From Brachionus plicatilis (Eukaryota; Rotifera; Eurotatoria; Ploima; Brachionidae), in NCBI GenBank assembly GCA_010279815.1, contig QEOQ01000303.1, positions 561,567 through 625,566 on the forward strand: a stretch of DNA of 64,000 nt, read 5' to 3'. The position numbers and the translations under genes were made by a program. The notes under the pieces are model-generated. The model had not been told where the DNA came from. It searched no databases and was given only the letters and a program-made list of their open reading frames with translations. Positions within the stretch are counted from its first letter, which is position 1. Each line of letters begins with the position of its first letter. Positions 34,794-48,352 of the stretch are shown here, one piece after another.

Positions 34794-37628
34794 CTCCATT
34801 GATTACATAATAAATACGACTATTGAATGATAAAAATTCTTAAAAAAATTTGTTTGAATAATTTTTTTTATTTATTTAAAAGATAATTTTATCTTTAATC
34901 TATTGATGATATGATACTTCATTCTGTTATTTACGCTTGGCTGAGTACTCATGCATAATGCTACCAAGTATTTTAAATCAGCTTGTCAATTTGATGCAAA
35001 TATTTGGTCATAAATGAATATGTCTCTTAACTCTTATGATAATATTCTAAAATTTTATTAAACTTAAATTCATTTTATTGCTATAATAAAGAACAAAATA
35101 TTTTTCGACTGCATTTTAGCTTCAATATGTTGCAGCATAAAATTTTCTTGTGATTATTTTTTTCAAACCAGCCTAGGCTTGATCAATATTGTTCATAGAT
35201 CAGGCATTACTTATTATTTGTTTTGGTGGCATTCAAAGAATTATTTATTTTTAAATTTTTAAAATTTTCAATTTTGTCTAAAGAGCAAAAATCTCCATTT
35301 ACTCCTTCAATCATCTCACCTTTGCCGACTGCTTAATAATTTAAAAATCATTGAAAAATATCCATAAATAACCAAATCGTGAAGTATTTTATTAGATCTA
35401 CATCATCGCTCTTAAAAAATAAGCCTAGATAAAAACAAGCTTTATCAGGTCTATGACATAAATTAATTATCCAGATTATGAATCACCAGGTAATTTTAAC
35501 TAAATTAGAGGCGCAATCTAGCTATTTTAAATAAACTAGCTTTTTTTGTAGCAATGATGGAAATTTTAGTACCTGTCAAATACCCAAAACCACAATGATA
35601 AAGATAAGATAAACTAGTTTTAAGTTGATTTTGATTACATTAACCAAACAAGCGAAACTTTATTAAATATTCCTAATTAAAAACAAAATTCAATCTTTTT
35701 AAAATTTAAAAAATAAGCTTTATTGAAAGATTACGAAGCGCCTAAAATCATAAATTATCCCCATATTATAAAAGCTCTCATTCAAACAAACATAAAAATT
35801 AGATAGAGATAGTAAGAGATTTAAGCAGTCTTTATCCCATTTTAGCTAGTTCATAAAATCTTGTGATTTAAATTGCTTTTTTTTTTATTTAAAAATGAAA
35901 AATTTCAAAATTATTTCACAACTAAAGGTATCGAGTTTTATTTCTAAGATAATCTCAATGGCTTTTAAATAATCTTTAAACAAATTTGAATTTTAGTATT
36001 TACAAGCTTAGCTATTTTGGTTGCCAAAATAGAGTCTGTTCTTTATCTCTTTACTAAACGGTGATAAGATTTTAAAATTTGTGCCAAATTCGAAAATCAA
36101 TTTGTCTTTTTCATGAAGAAACACTCTCAGGTCTAATTTGGAATTCTTTTGTTTCACTTATGTTTAGTCTTTATTTTTTGCTAAAGATTAATTCAAATAA
36201 TTAAATACCTTGGATTAGTCGAAATTACTAGGCAACTAATAATAAAAATAAATCAGCTTTAAATGCTGATTTCTTAAACTTTCTTTTCATTGTTTTTCGA
36301 CTGATTAGACGCTACCGAGCTTAAGAATATTAATTTCTGGTTTTGTAATTCGATTTCTTTTTAGTTTTAATTTGCTCTAAGTAAAACAATTAGCTCTAAT
36401 ATTTAAATTTAAATATTTGAAAAAAAAAATTAACAAAAGAAGGCGAATTCCGCAAAAAAATCGACATTGAAAAGTCGTTTTTTCTAAGCGAAATTCGCTT
36501 TAATTAAAGATATTAATGCAAGCTTTTGTGACTTTAAAATTTAAAATTACCTACGCTTAATCTCTCCTGGGTATCCAAATTTTAATTAATTTCTTGTTTT
36601 TTTTCTTTTCCTAAAACTTTGTATCATAATTACCTATATTTCATTTGACTAAATCAGCCTCAATTTAAACAACATATTAATAATCTCAAAGCTATTTAGA
36701 TTTCTTTGAGAAAAAGCAAATTTTGTCATTTCAATATAAGTTCTCTTAAAATAAGAATGATGAAACAAAATCAGCCTTGAAAAGAATAAGCTTTTATACT
36801 GCTTCGCTCTATACTCTTAAGAATAATAAAAAATTTCTATTAGCTTTTCGAATATTACTTATTCTAGTTCATTTAACTTAGGTCTTTTGATTAGCTTTGA
36901 ATAAATACTCAGATATTGAAAAAAATCGACTAAGAATATTTTGTTTGCTCGGAATCCTTTTGAAAATCCTATGGAAAAATGAATGGTTTGTTTGTTCAGT
37001 TCATCCAAAGCTTTGAATGTCAGTGAAAAAAAAATTTTGTCATGAAAAATATTTTTCAATAAATTTTGAAGATTAATTTATTATGCTCGAGAATTAAATA
37101 AAATTATCAAATCAAATGGATAAGCATTAAGCCAATTTTACTGTAATTCAAGCCTGTTCACATATTTAAATTATATTTTGACTTTATATTTGATCAAACA
37201 AATCACTTCCTTGATGATTATCATCAAGTTTTTAAAGTCCTTGATCTGTCCGATTTTGCGCAATAATTAGTCTCAACTTAAACTAACTTAAGGTGAAAAC
37301 TAAAGGTAATATTTGAGTTAATAACATTTAAATCTCTCTTTTAAATCCTAATATGCAAAATAAACTCTAAAAATCTATTTGCTTTGTATTAAATTTTCAA
37401 ACTGGGTCTAAAATTGAACCTGTTGGTTTATTTGGCTTTGTCGCCTAATATCATTTTAATAATTATTAATTTTCAAGGAATTTAAATCATTCGGTGTGTT
37501 TCATGAAGATGAAAAAATTGTCTAACAAACAAATTTAAAAATACTAAATGCTCTAGGAAAAACTTGATTTATAATTTATTAAAAAATAGCTTTATTTAAA
37601 ATTAAAAATTGACAAAAAAACATAAAAA

Positions 37629-40600
37629 TTAATCTCGTATAATGTACTTAATCGGAGGCACTTCAATATCTTGGTTGTTAGTATCATAAGCAACAATACT
37701 TAGTGTCAAATTTTTTGTATGCTCAGGAAGCTTTTCTTGCTTGATTGTTTCCCAAATTTCCGTAATCCTTCGATTAGTTTAAAAATTAGTTTCTTTCGAA
37801 CCTTTTCACCCAACAAAAAAATACCTCTTATTTAGACGATTTTTCCTTTTTTCGATTGAGAGAAATTTTGAGTAAATAGTAGTGATGTCACAACCGATCA
37901 TAGTAATTACCAGTTTGTACTCTTTTTCGAAATAGTCTAAAAATTCTTTCAAAGTTAATTCTCCTTTAATTTCAATTCTATCCCATAGAGACCATTCAAT
38001 ATTATGAAACTTTGACAAAAAAAATAATATTAATGTTTGAAAAATCTAAAAAAAGTTACCTTGTATTTTATAACTGGCATCGGTTCAGAAGACTGAAAAA
38101 GTGGAAGTGCTAAATTTAAGTAATAATTACGATAAGAATCTAAATTTTTGTGACCAATAATTAACTTAAATATTTTAAATAAATACTATTATAATTCAAA
38201 ATTTTTTAAAACTACTTTATAGAGCTCTATACAATCTAAACCAACAATTACTGAAGTAGTAGTGGCAATAGCTGGTATAATTTTTCCGGCAATTAATTTA
38301 GTCTTGTAAAATATTTATGTAAAAAAATTAAAAAATTAGTTTAAGATTAAAATTACATTATGTTTATCAGTCGGTGTTATATCATAATTTTCAGCTCTTA
38401 AATTCGAACAAGAAGTAATAAAATCCATATGGAAATTGGTATCATCGTCTTTTTCAAAGTCAATTTTAACCAAATTAGTATTTTTTATTTTCAAGTATTG
38501 ATCTTTTAGCATGCTAATCAAATTTTCAATCTCAATCTCGTCCTCATCGGTAAATTCATCTTCATCATTTTCATTTATTTTTATTTTAACTCCTGATTTT
38601 GGCTTGAATGGTTCCACTTGAACATTTTTAACATAATCAAAAATTTCCTTACAATCTGTGACCTGTTCAATTCCATGCAAAAATGCTTTTAAATTTGCTG
38701 CCGAAAAAATGTAAGCCAAATGTGTTTGATCACTTGGATCAAAATTTAGAACGTGCGGACACCGCTTTGGACTAGACCAAAATGGTAGACCATTTGAAGT
38801 GTTTAGATCGGCGGGAAAATTGAATAATAATTGCTGAATGGCATTGTGGAAATTTTCCTGAAAGCTTTTTCTGGCCCAAATAATGCATTCTTCAAAAGTG
38901 GTACATTTTTCACTAATCAGAATTTTTTCAAGTTGCTGAAGCTCATCTAGACGCTGTTGACTTCCGAGCTTGGACAAATTTTTCAAATAAAATTCAGAAT
39001 TTTGCAAAAAATTCATTGCTGAAACAACTGGGTTGGAGAACAAGCCCTCAAATTGGTCTCGAGCCCATTGAATAGTGTGCTCGATAGCATTTGGAAAAAT
39101 TTTTAGCGTGCAAATTGGAATATTTTTCTCAGGAGGATCTTGGGAAGAAGAATATGCTTCTGTTAAATATGGTAAACAAACTTGGACGTTACCCTCGGTT
39201 CCCAAAGTGCCTGATTCAATCAAAGGCTTTCTATATTCAATGCACTTGGCATCAATATACAGGCGAGTTTTAACATTGTCCAATGCATTACAAACAACGT
39301 CTAGAGAATTGAAGAATTGTTCGTTATAGATATGCTCGGTCTCAGGACCCACTCGGTTCAAATTTGTCCGAATATTTAAATTAGGGTTCATGTTTTTTGC
39401 AGCACTAGATGAAACTTCAGCTTTAGATTTTTGAACATCCCAGCTACGGAATAGAAATTGTCTATTAAGATTGGATTTTTCAATAGTGTCCATATCGGTT
39501 ACAGTAATTAGACCATCGGTTCCCGAACCGAGACCCATCATAGCAAAATTTTTCAGATATTCACATCCCAATGCTCCTGATCCCACTAAAAAGCATTTGA
39601 AATTTTCTATTTTACTTTGAATTTCTTTTCCAAGAACAATAATTTGTGAATAATGTCTTGAATTTGAATCAGGATTATATTGGTTCAAATCTTTTGGATA
39701 ATTTTCGGGCAGAATCTCTTTACAATCAAGATAGAAAAGTTGGTGAATGGGATAAAATTTTCCTGAACATGCTTTTATAATTTCTTGTGCCGCTATTCCT
39801 CCAATAATTGACTGAATGGGACAAAGATTTCCGCGGCAAGTAAAGGAAAATATTTTCAATAAACTTTCATTTAGCTTAGGAAAAGGGTTTTTTCTTTGGG
39901 AATTTATTAAAAGAGCTATTTCGACAAAGCGGTTTGAATCGGTTAGATCCCATGGTTTGGGAAGTTGACCTGAATTTTCTTGTCTAAATTCGTCCAAAGC
40001 TTGAAAAGCAACATGAATTGATATGTTGTCAATTTTTTTTGGGTCTGCATCTCCCCAATAGCTTTCTTGATCAAAAAATTTTGGCTCGTCCATGCAAGAT
40101 TCCATTGATCTCTACAAAAATAAATGAAATCATTTTTTCTGAAAAATTAAATTCAAACATACAAAATCTATTATTTTTTCCTTTTTGATTTCGATTGCAA
40201 TTCCTCCATTTTTGTACTCACCAAAATTACTGGTATCGCCGATGATGAAAGAAAATGGAGCTGTTAAAATTAAAATTAGAAAAATTTTTTGAAAAATGCA
40301 AATTTTATTTTACTCAAAACCGAAATTTTAAATTCTTTGTCATTTATTTCAGTCATTCCTTTAACTTCCTTGAAGGTGACATAGTCACCGTCTTCTAAAT
40401 CATGTCTTTGATCTTCAAAAGTAGTCACAATGCCTTCTCTATCATTGGTAATGTAAGAAATCATTGAAGTTTTTTGACTTTGTCCATTTATATCCATTAT
40501 GCGAAATGATTTTCCAAAGTCACAAAAAATTTTTCCGAACAATCCCCTTGTCTCGGCACAGATAACTTTTACTTCATTTTTATGACAATTTTCGGCAATT

Positions 40601-41144
40601 TTAATTTGCTCTTCATTAAAACTATCTGTCACAACAACCACCTTTAAAAATTCCAAAATTTAAAACAAATTAGGATAATTTTGAGTCTTACTTGAAAATG
40701 GCTCAGGTCTTCGTTTTTAAAATTTCCTGATTTTGCAAAGACTGGTACATATGGATTGAGTTCTGATAAGCTTTTTTGAGAACAAGTCGCTCTGTTTTTG
40801 CCAATATCAGTATCTTTTAGATAAAACTGGCAATTTTTAATTAATTGAAAAATAAATTAAAAATTTTAGACTACTTGGGAAGACAAATCATCATAAGAAA
40901 CATCCTTGTTGTCATAAAGAGTAACTGATTTTACCCCAGCAAGGATAGTATTCTTCGCTATCTCGACACCTAAACCTCCCAAACCGAGTATTAAAATATC
41001 CGAATGCTGCATTTTTTGCATTGCTTCATGTCCAAGTACGTACCTTTTTAAAATCAAGTCAAACTTGGAAACTTTTTAAATTTTATTGACTTACAATTGG
41101 CGCGAATACAAACTTTCATCAATTCCATTTTGTTTGTCATTCAT
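37629..41144 (-). CDS. Uba1: Ubiquitin-activating enzyme E1 (Uba1), ten exons
   Basis: Adenylates ubiquitin with ATP, then transfers it to its own cysteine and on to E2 enzymes; nuclear and cytosolic, essential. Exons (minus strand): 41144-41095, 41043-40875, 40826-40692, 40641-40314, 40260-40163, 40111-38357, 38302-38216, 38164-38060, 38009-37825, 37767-37629; all phases agree, giving 1016 aa (human UBA1 1058). It opens [13 protein letters not shown] and has the inactive adenylation fold ([10 protein letters not shown]), then the active one with the nucleotide loop [13 protein letters not shown] (about 436) and [14 protein letters not shown]. The catalytic cysteine is in [15 protein letters not shown] (about residue 594). 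[27 protein letters not shown] and a complete C-terminal ubiquitin-fold domain (ending PPIKYIIRD) follow. The active-site context matches UBA1 (PICTLK) better than UBA6 (PFCTLK). Introns are all 43-60 bp. Confidence 0.95.
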
Positions 41145-42919
41145 TTTTTCGTCAATTAAGATTTGAAAATTTTTTTAAATAGAAATCTTATCTAACTATT
41201 TAAAGGTAGTTTAAGAATTTTTAATTTATATACTCAAATTTCATTATGATGTTGCTAAATTAGGCAATTAACAATGATTAAGTCTGGTATGATGAAATTT
41301 GTTTCGGCGATAATTTAAAAAAAAGGGAATATTTTGTCAAATTTTAATAATACTTAATATTATTATAATGAGAAAGGTTTTTTTGAGATCAATCTACCTA
41401 GTGACTGTAACAAAGTCTTCTAATTTTAAAGTGCACGTTAACATTTAATGAAAAACCTTGAAATTGACTTTGATTTTTAGTTTTAAAAATTAAGCATTTT
41501 TACTTTAAATTTAAAATTTTATTATAATTTAAAAAAAAATTCATATTCCAAGAATAGTAATTAGACACGTAGAATAATTCGTTTAAAAATAATTCTTTAT
41601 CACTTTTTTTGATAATAATTGTTCTTTGAAGTAATTTAAAAAGAGCTTTTATAATAAAAATATCTTAACTGACTTTTAATAATGATTAATTAAAATATTA
41701 AAAAATACAAAATGTTTTTGGTTGTAATTTTTTTTAATTTATCGAAACCTTATAATTCAATTCAAAAAAAAGATTTGTTAAAAAAAGTTTTTATCAATAG
41801 ATTTAAATTTATTAAATTTTAAATATAATAATTATGAATCAAAAAAAAAACCTCATACTATAATTTTTAGAATCTGTTAAATAAATTTGCTAATTTATCT
41901 TATATTAGTACAGGAAAATTAAAAAAATCTTTTTAAATTTTATCTTTATTAAAACAAATTATCATCTTTTAGTTACTTATCTCTTTAAAGGATAACATAA
42001 CTTCGAATCATTTTCTTTGAAACAGTTAGTATGAATTTTTGTTTTTTTTCTTTTAAAATGAAGATTTTTTTTTTTTAATCTAAAAATTTTAAAAATTGAT
42101 TTCTTGATTAATACGAAAAAAACAATAGCATTATATCTGAACCTGAGTTGAAGCTAATTTTCTTAATATATATCATAGGTTCCTTTTCTAATCTAAATTT
42201 TTTTAATTTCGTTATACAATACTTGAGATGAAATTTTATATTTTCTTTATAAATGGTCGAAAAAATAAAGCGTCCATCTTGCTTAAAAAATAAATTTCAA
42301 TTGAATTTAATCAAAATGAACTTGATATAAAGGCTTAAAAATTTTCAGATTCTTGTTTTTATAGATTTGAATAAATTACTTAATATTAAATTCAAACAAA
42401 ATATGAAGTTTTAACTTCCTCAAAATTATAATCTATAAATATCGATTTATTAAAAAGTGCTATAAAAATAATAATTATATTTAAAAAAAATAAGCAATTT
42501 TAATAAAAAATTGAAGAAAAAGGAATAATAAATTGATAAATTACGCCATAAATTGATCAAAAATAGACTTCTTTATTAAATCGAATACTTTGAATGATCC
42601 CTCCGAAAATTTAAAAAAAAATACTTAATTAGGTTGAGTGTTACTCGACTAAAAATTCTAATTTCTAAAAAACATTTTCTTAAGATATGCTTAAAATTTA
42701 TTACTAAAATACTGAATTTATTATTTTCTAATAAATTTTTTTTAAATATTTAACTATTGATTTATTCATTGAGGCCAATTAGTCATGGACGAATTTTTCA
42801 AGCTATTTAAAAAAAAAAAGAATTTTCCACTCATCATTTAGAAAAAAAAAATAAAAAATTAATTGAATTTCATATGCAATACAGAATAAAAGATAAAAAA
42901 TTAGTTTCTAGCTAAGTTA
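41145..42919. other. AT-rich spacer upstream of Uba1
   Basis: Must include the Uba1 promoter just above 41144. No other feature is recognised. Confidence 0.5.
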
Positions 42920-43625
42920 AATAATGAAAGAATATTTTTGAGCATCTGATTGTGGAATTCATCGATTGTAAAATGTATAACTTCCTGACTCGTTTCAAAA
43001 ACTTCTTTTTATGTTCGAGTCTTTAGATTTTTTTCTGCGAGGCAAATTTTCTAAATTTAATGATTCACTTTTAAAATGATTTACTCGACTCTGTCTTTTC
43101 ACAATTTTATTAATTCAATCTGCCCAATATTTAATTTTTATCCCTGGTGTTTTAGCCCTAAGTATATATCTATTAGAAGCTTTTAGTTAGGATGTCATTA
43201 AGTTTTTCACCATTTTTATAAATTAACCAGAGTATTTTACTAAAGATTTTTCAATTTGATCTCATAAGGTCTTATTTTAAATTTCCAGTAGTTATTTAGA
43301 TATTAATAAATCTAGAATCAAGCTTGATTAGCAAAGGGAAGTGATCACTAGTCATGTCCTTATCATAAAGGACTCTAAAATTAGCTGATTTATCTAGGAT
43401 GCTAGATGAGCATAAAATAAAAGATCCAGAATTTCAAAATAGCCCATATTAACTTGGTGATATGTTGGAGAATCGTCATCAATGTGTGAGAAATTTAAGC
43501 TATTTAAAACTTTCTCCAAAATCTAACCAAAATAGTTTCGACAGCCTTTATTCATGATTTTGCATTCAGGACAAGTCGTCAGGAAATTCTTAGGTATTTT
43601 TCATGAGGATAGCTCCACCAGTCAA
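42920..43625 (-). mobile_element. LINE relic (endonuclease end and linker)
   Basis: On the minus strand, with frameshifts, it reads KVLNSLNFSHIDDDSPTYHQ, then ILDLLFYAHLASI and DMTSDHFPLLIKL, matching the C-terminal part of an apurinic-type endonuclease (the SDH motif with its preceding ILDLIF-like strand). Further down is a basic linker (NKIVKRQSRVNHFKSESLN) as found before LINE reverse transcriptase. Many stops; dead. Confidence 0.65.
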
Positions 43626-43871
43626 AAAATTTATTATTTTTTTTTAATATTTTGATTTTAAATAATGATCTCTAAATGTTAAATACAATAATTCCTCTTC
43701 TGTTTATATTTTTTTATTGAGAAAAGCAAAATTGCTTCTTCTAATTTTCTTCATTTCATCGATAAAAATATCTGATAATTTATTTAATTTGTTTAGAATA
43801 ATAACTCAATTTTTTTGTTCATAAAATTAAATTTTGGTATAAATCTAATAAATTTAAGATATTTTATTTAA

Positions 43872-44912
43872 CACTAAAAGGACTGCGGTGTCAATTTGAC
43901 ACTTTTTGAGTGTAAATCTTTAAAATTTTTTTTTTTGAAAAAAGTTTTTTGGTAATTTTATTTCTCAAACTTTATTTGGTATCAAAAACAAAAATAAAAA
44001 TTGAAATTCTGAATTAAAAAAATTGAATTTCATGCAAAAAAAAATATACCTCTAAGGACCGGCGCTGTCAATTTGACACTTTTTGAATTTATTGCATAAT
44101 TTTTTTGACATTTTGCCAAAATTTGTTATAAACTGTTTAAATAAAATAATTTGAAATTAAAATGTCTGAAAGAGAAGCTGCCCTAAAGCCATAGATGATG
44201 ATGATGCGGATTTTTTGGATGAATTTGATAAAGTTGATGAGGATTCTAAAGTAAGAAAGAGAAAATTTTTTTTGAAGAAGAAGAAATGGATGATACAAAC
44301 CAACATGTCATTGATTCGATTGAAAGTACAATCAATAGGGTAAACGCTGACCAAAATCTTGACAAAACTAGAAAAATTGGAGTTGTTTGGACAAAGTTAA
44401 AGAATAAAGAAGATTATCACTAAGAATGAAAATTAATTTCAATGAGAAACCCGGATCGACCAGCTATGCAAAAAGGAACATAGACAATTTTGATATGTCT
44501 ATGCTAAATTTGATCGTACAATGAACCAACGACAAAAGTACCAACGACTTCAAAAGCAAGCTTGACAAAACAGCAACTTAATTACGGCAAGTGGCTACCA
44601 CACAGAGTGTCGTCACCCATCGCGTTATGCATCATTCTGCATGCAAATCGCGACTTGTAGCCTACCCCTTACTACTACTACTACTACAATGTACAAATTC
44701 GACTAGAATGTACAACTTTAATAGACTTAAAATTTATTCAAAATAAAATATTTTTTTTTTATCATATTTAGTCTTTTTATATTTCATTATATTCTAAATA
44801 TTTGCTGATTTCTGTAAAACTTTAAAAAACCTAAAATTTGTCGAGTATTTTGCAAAAGTCAATTTGACACCGCCGGTCCTTAGAGGTAAAAAAAATATCG
44901 GGCTTTTGAGCG
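43872..44912. mobile_element. piggyBac-like element, degenerate, flanked by TTAA
   Basis: TTAA at 43868-43871 and 44913-44916 flanks ends CACTAAAAG and, inverted, CGCTCAAAAG. Sub-terminal repeats with GTCAATTTGACAC occur at 43888 and again at about 44068 on the left, and inverted at about 44855 on the right (CTAAGGACCGGCGGTGTC). TTAA targeting and CMCT-A-AAAG ends suggest piggyBac. The interior carries broken pieces of a transposase-like frame (next entry) and a (TAC)n run at about 44670. Confidence 0.6.
44161..44640 (+). pseudogene. Broken piggyBac-type transposase N-terminal region
   Basis: With frameshifts and stops it reads MSEREAA, an acidic run (DDDADFLDEFDKVDEDSK), KIGVVWTKLKNKED, and FDMSMLNLIVQ-stop-TNDKSTN. 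An acidic start and a segment resembling 'ML-LIV-TN' fit the beginning of the piggyBac transposase domain. The catalytic core is missing. Assignment is tentative and leans on the TTAA-flanked ends. Confidence 0.4.
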
Positions 44913-45049
44913 TTAATAATCGGGGTATCACAATTAAATTCGCCTTATTCAATTAGATATAAATTACTGATATTGCCATGGAAAAAACGGTCCAAATCCG
45001 TACGAAAAAAACGACTTGACTCTCATTTTTTTATTAAAAAAGAAAATAG

Positions 45050-46020
45050 TAGTAGTAGTTTATTCCATTAAAGAGACTATAGTCGAGACCAAATGGGTCG
45101 ATCGAATATAACATAAAATAAAATTATAAAATAGATAAAAATAAATAAAAAGAGTCAGAAAAATTCAAATTATATTTTAAATCAAATTTTGATTACATCA
45201 ATTGCTTCATTAATTCTCGCATTAAATGGATTAAACTTTAGTTCAAGATCTTTTAATAGGAATAAATTAATAAATTTTGCAAAAAAAAAGCAAATGTATT
45301 TCCAGCAAATTCATTAAATTTTCCTTTTAACGGTGCGTAGAAGTATTTATGGTTCCTCAAATCCATTGGGGTGGTTTTAATTGAGCTGTTCCTAGTGAAA
45401 AGTTGCTTCAGGTTTAAGGGCGAATATTTTTCGTTGAAAACTTTATCGATAAAAAAAGAAATTCTTTTTATGACTCTATGTTTGAAAAAATCAAGATTAA
45501 GGCATTTTAGACGCGAGTTAAGTTTATTGAAGTCATCAACTCTTAACACTTCATATTTGATATTCAGAAGTTTGTAAAGAGTGTTGTTATATGTGTTTGC
45601 TAATTTCTGTAAAGCTCTTTCGGAAAATAAATATATTACGACATACAATAGTCAAAATGAGGCAAAATAAATGACTTATAAAACTGTAATTTAACTCTTT
45701 GAGATAATTAACAAAGGCGATTAATCGAATAAGATCGTTTGTTTATATAATTTCGAAGGGCAATAACAAAGGTTTCAAAAAAAAAAAGTTTATTATCAAT
45801 AATAAAACTTGGTAGTTTAAACATTAGGAGTTTTGAATTTTTTTTAATTATAAAAAAAGATAAAATGGTTAAAAAATAATGAAATTTTTTTTTCTAGTTT
45901 ATATTTTGTTCCTGATGGTCTTTTGCGTTCTCTTAAAATCTGAATTTCTGTTTTTATAAATTTGTTAAATGCTGAGACAAACTCTGTATTTTCTATGCAG
46001 TTATAATCCAAAATTCAATC
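45050..46020 (-). mobile_element. LINE relic with 3' end and (CTA)n tail
   Basis: Minus strand: WID-stop-ILDYNCIENTEFVSAFNKF and EIQILRERKRPSGTKYK (linker before reverse transcriptase), a deletion, then QFYKSFILPHFDYCMS (the conserved C-terminal region of LINE reverse transcriptase), a frameshift, and a 131-codon open frame (45648-45253) ending with NHKYFYAPLKGKFNEFAGNTF. The 3' end is AAACTACTACTACTATT, a microsatellite tail as many LINEs have. A different copy from that at 42920-43625, because the order of parts does not match. Confidence 0.7.
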
Positions 46021-48226
46021 AATCCATTCATTTAAATTTAACTGCACAATTCTACATAGAAGTAATTTAAAATGTAGAGTTAGTCAATAAATAAAGCAAG
46101 CTTTCAAAAGTTTTCACTGCAATTATTTAATTAAAAAATTAAATAGAACTTATTTGCTTTGCTTCCAGATAGAATTTAGCTCCAAACTTAAGACTTCCTC
46201 TTCCATATCGTTTTCATTATTCAAAAAAAAAACGACATTTTGTTTGTGTTTAAAGTAAAAAAAAATTGTAGCGAATTTTACTTTTTTTTAATATTAAAGA
46301 CCAAATTAATATGCTACAATTTTCCGCTTAAAGCAAAATATCTAAATTTAGAACTAAAATTAAAGTCAGATGTTTTGTTTTAATGATAACTATTGATGAT
46401 GTTCACATGTCTTACACTTTTTTTGATATTATTCTATCAGGTATTGGCAGCTGAATTAACAATCGCGAATCAACTTTTAAAATTTTATTTGATGGTATTT
46501 ATTTATCTCAACTATTGTTAAATTTCAAACACTTTTAAGCCCAAATAAAAGAAAATTAATAATATTTTGATTATTTTTTGTTCAAATATTTCAATTTATC
46601 TAAAAAGTACAAATTTTTTAAGAATTTTTAAGTAAATTTAAAAAAACATAAACACCTAAATATTTATTAAAAGATGATAAATCAAAATTATTTAATTGGC
46701 TTATTAAAAATAAGGGATAATTTTAAGAGCATTTAAGATATTTTTGACATTTTAGATAACATTTTTGTTCTATCAAATTTATTCCAAAATTTACAACCAA
46801 AAAATTTAACTGGGTTAATTTACCATATTTTAAAAGTTACTCGAATTTTTTTGAAACGAACCGAGTCGATTCACAAAATAATGTTAAAAAAATTATATTT
46901 TTATTTAGTTTTTTTATCTAGTTCTTTATTTTCAAGATAAAATATTATATTTTATCTAGATAAAAATCAAACATCCGATATTTCTGAATAAACTGAAAAA
47001 TTTCTTTAATTTTGCCAAAAATAAATAAATTTAACCTAGTTAAATTTAAATGTAGTTGGACATTTTGTTTATTTTCAAATTTTTCCTTAAAAAATGAAGC
47101 TTAGAAATCATTTAATCTATCTAAAATTATTATAATAATTAAGTCTTATTAAAATTTCATTGATTTGATTTGATTTTTGCAAGTTTTAAAAGTCTGTCAT
47201 TTAAAAATGGCTGATTAATTATCTTATACAAAAATATTTTTCTTGATTAAAAATGTTTATTTTTAACAATTTATTCCTTTTAATAAAAATTTTACTTTCA
47301 TTATTAAACAAAATACAATTTTGCTGAACGAAAAATTTATATTTTTGACTGTTAATCTCTAAGATCAAATTATGGACATTTCAATTGACGAATTTATAAA
47401 AAATACAATAAAGGCATTTATTTATATTAGGTTAATATTATTCAAAAATATTTTGTTCGTGAAAAAAATTTATTTTACTAGAAACTTGCAATCAATTAAA
47501 ATAATTGATTTAAAATGATTTAATTTTTGAAAATGAAATGTTTAAAAAAAAAATTTTTTTGAACAGAAAATTATTCAAGTTTAACTTATAATTTTATTAA
47601 AAATAGAATCTCTTTTAGAATTAAAAATTAAATGTCTCTCGCTATAGACTTAAATTATTTTGGGAAATTTGAAATTTTTGATTTTGGTTTTTTGAAAAAT
47701 CACTATTATTTGGTGATTTTTCTGATTATCCTGTTAAAAATTTTATAAATATTTATATTTTTATATTATATGTCCTGTAGAAAAATTTGAAACTTCGATT
47801 TTTATGATTTCTTTAATACGGCTAAAAAAATTTACTAAAAGAATTAGATTTATATATTTTTTTTTTACATGAAAACTAGAGTTTTATAATTTTTGTTTAA
47901 TTTAGATATTTTATTTTATAATAAACAAAAAAAGAATTTTTAAAAATTTAATTAATTATTTTATCTAAATGAAAAGGCCTTTAAAAATTGAAAGCGTCTT
48001 ACTGTTAACAATAAATTAAAATTGCAAAATTATATTGATGTATTATAATGATTTTAAAAATCTTTGAATATTTTGAGTCAAAACTTTAATTTTATTCATC
48101 AAAAATTCTATCAAATGAAAGATCTGACTCTTGATTTCTAAAAAGAAAAAATATTTTGATATATACAGTACAATTTAAAACTTACTTGTACATTTCTTTT
48201 TCTTGACTCTTCCTCGATAGATGTAT
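46021..48226. other. Extremely AT-rich spacer, nothing recognised
   Basis: No coding frame or element ends supported. Confidence 0.5.
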
Positions 48227-48352
48227 GTAGATGACCAACTCGATGCAGTAACCTCTGCGTCAGGTCGGAACCGTTGCTCAAACCCCAAAAGGTACTGCAA
48301 AAGGAGATGAACGCCTCCCCATTATCCACTGGGATAGAAAGGGACATATTAT
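48227..48352 (-). repeat. Dispersed repeat family A, copy 2
   Basis: Reverse complement of the repeat at 20338-20458. In this copy the frame from ATG (48347) stays open for 54 codons, reading MSLSIPVDNGEAFISF... to KRNVQ before a GTAAGT donor-like site. This suggests the family derives from a coding exon of a mobile element. Product unrecognised. Confidence 0.7.

Larger units (their letters stand above)
31006..37628. other. Gene-poor spacer between Compass copy B and Uba1
   Basis: No gene-like frame, transposon ends or RNA genes supported. It holds a T(20) run at about 31049, an AG microsatellite at 33933-33958, a CT microsatellite at 34771-34793, and AATAAA-type poly(A) signals for Uba1 on the minus strand near 37591-37596. 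Confidence 0.5.
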
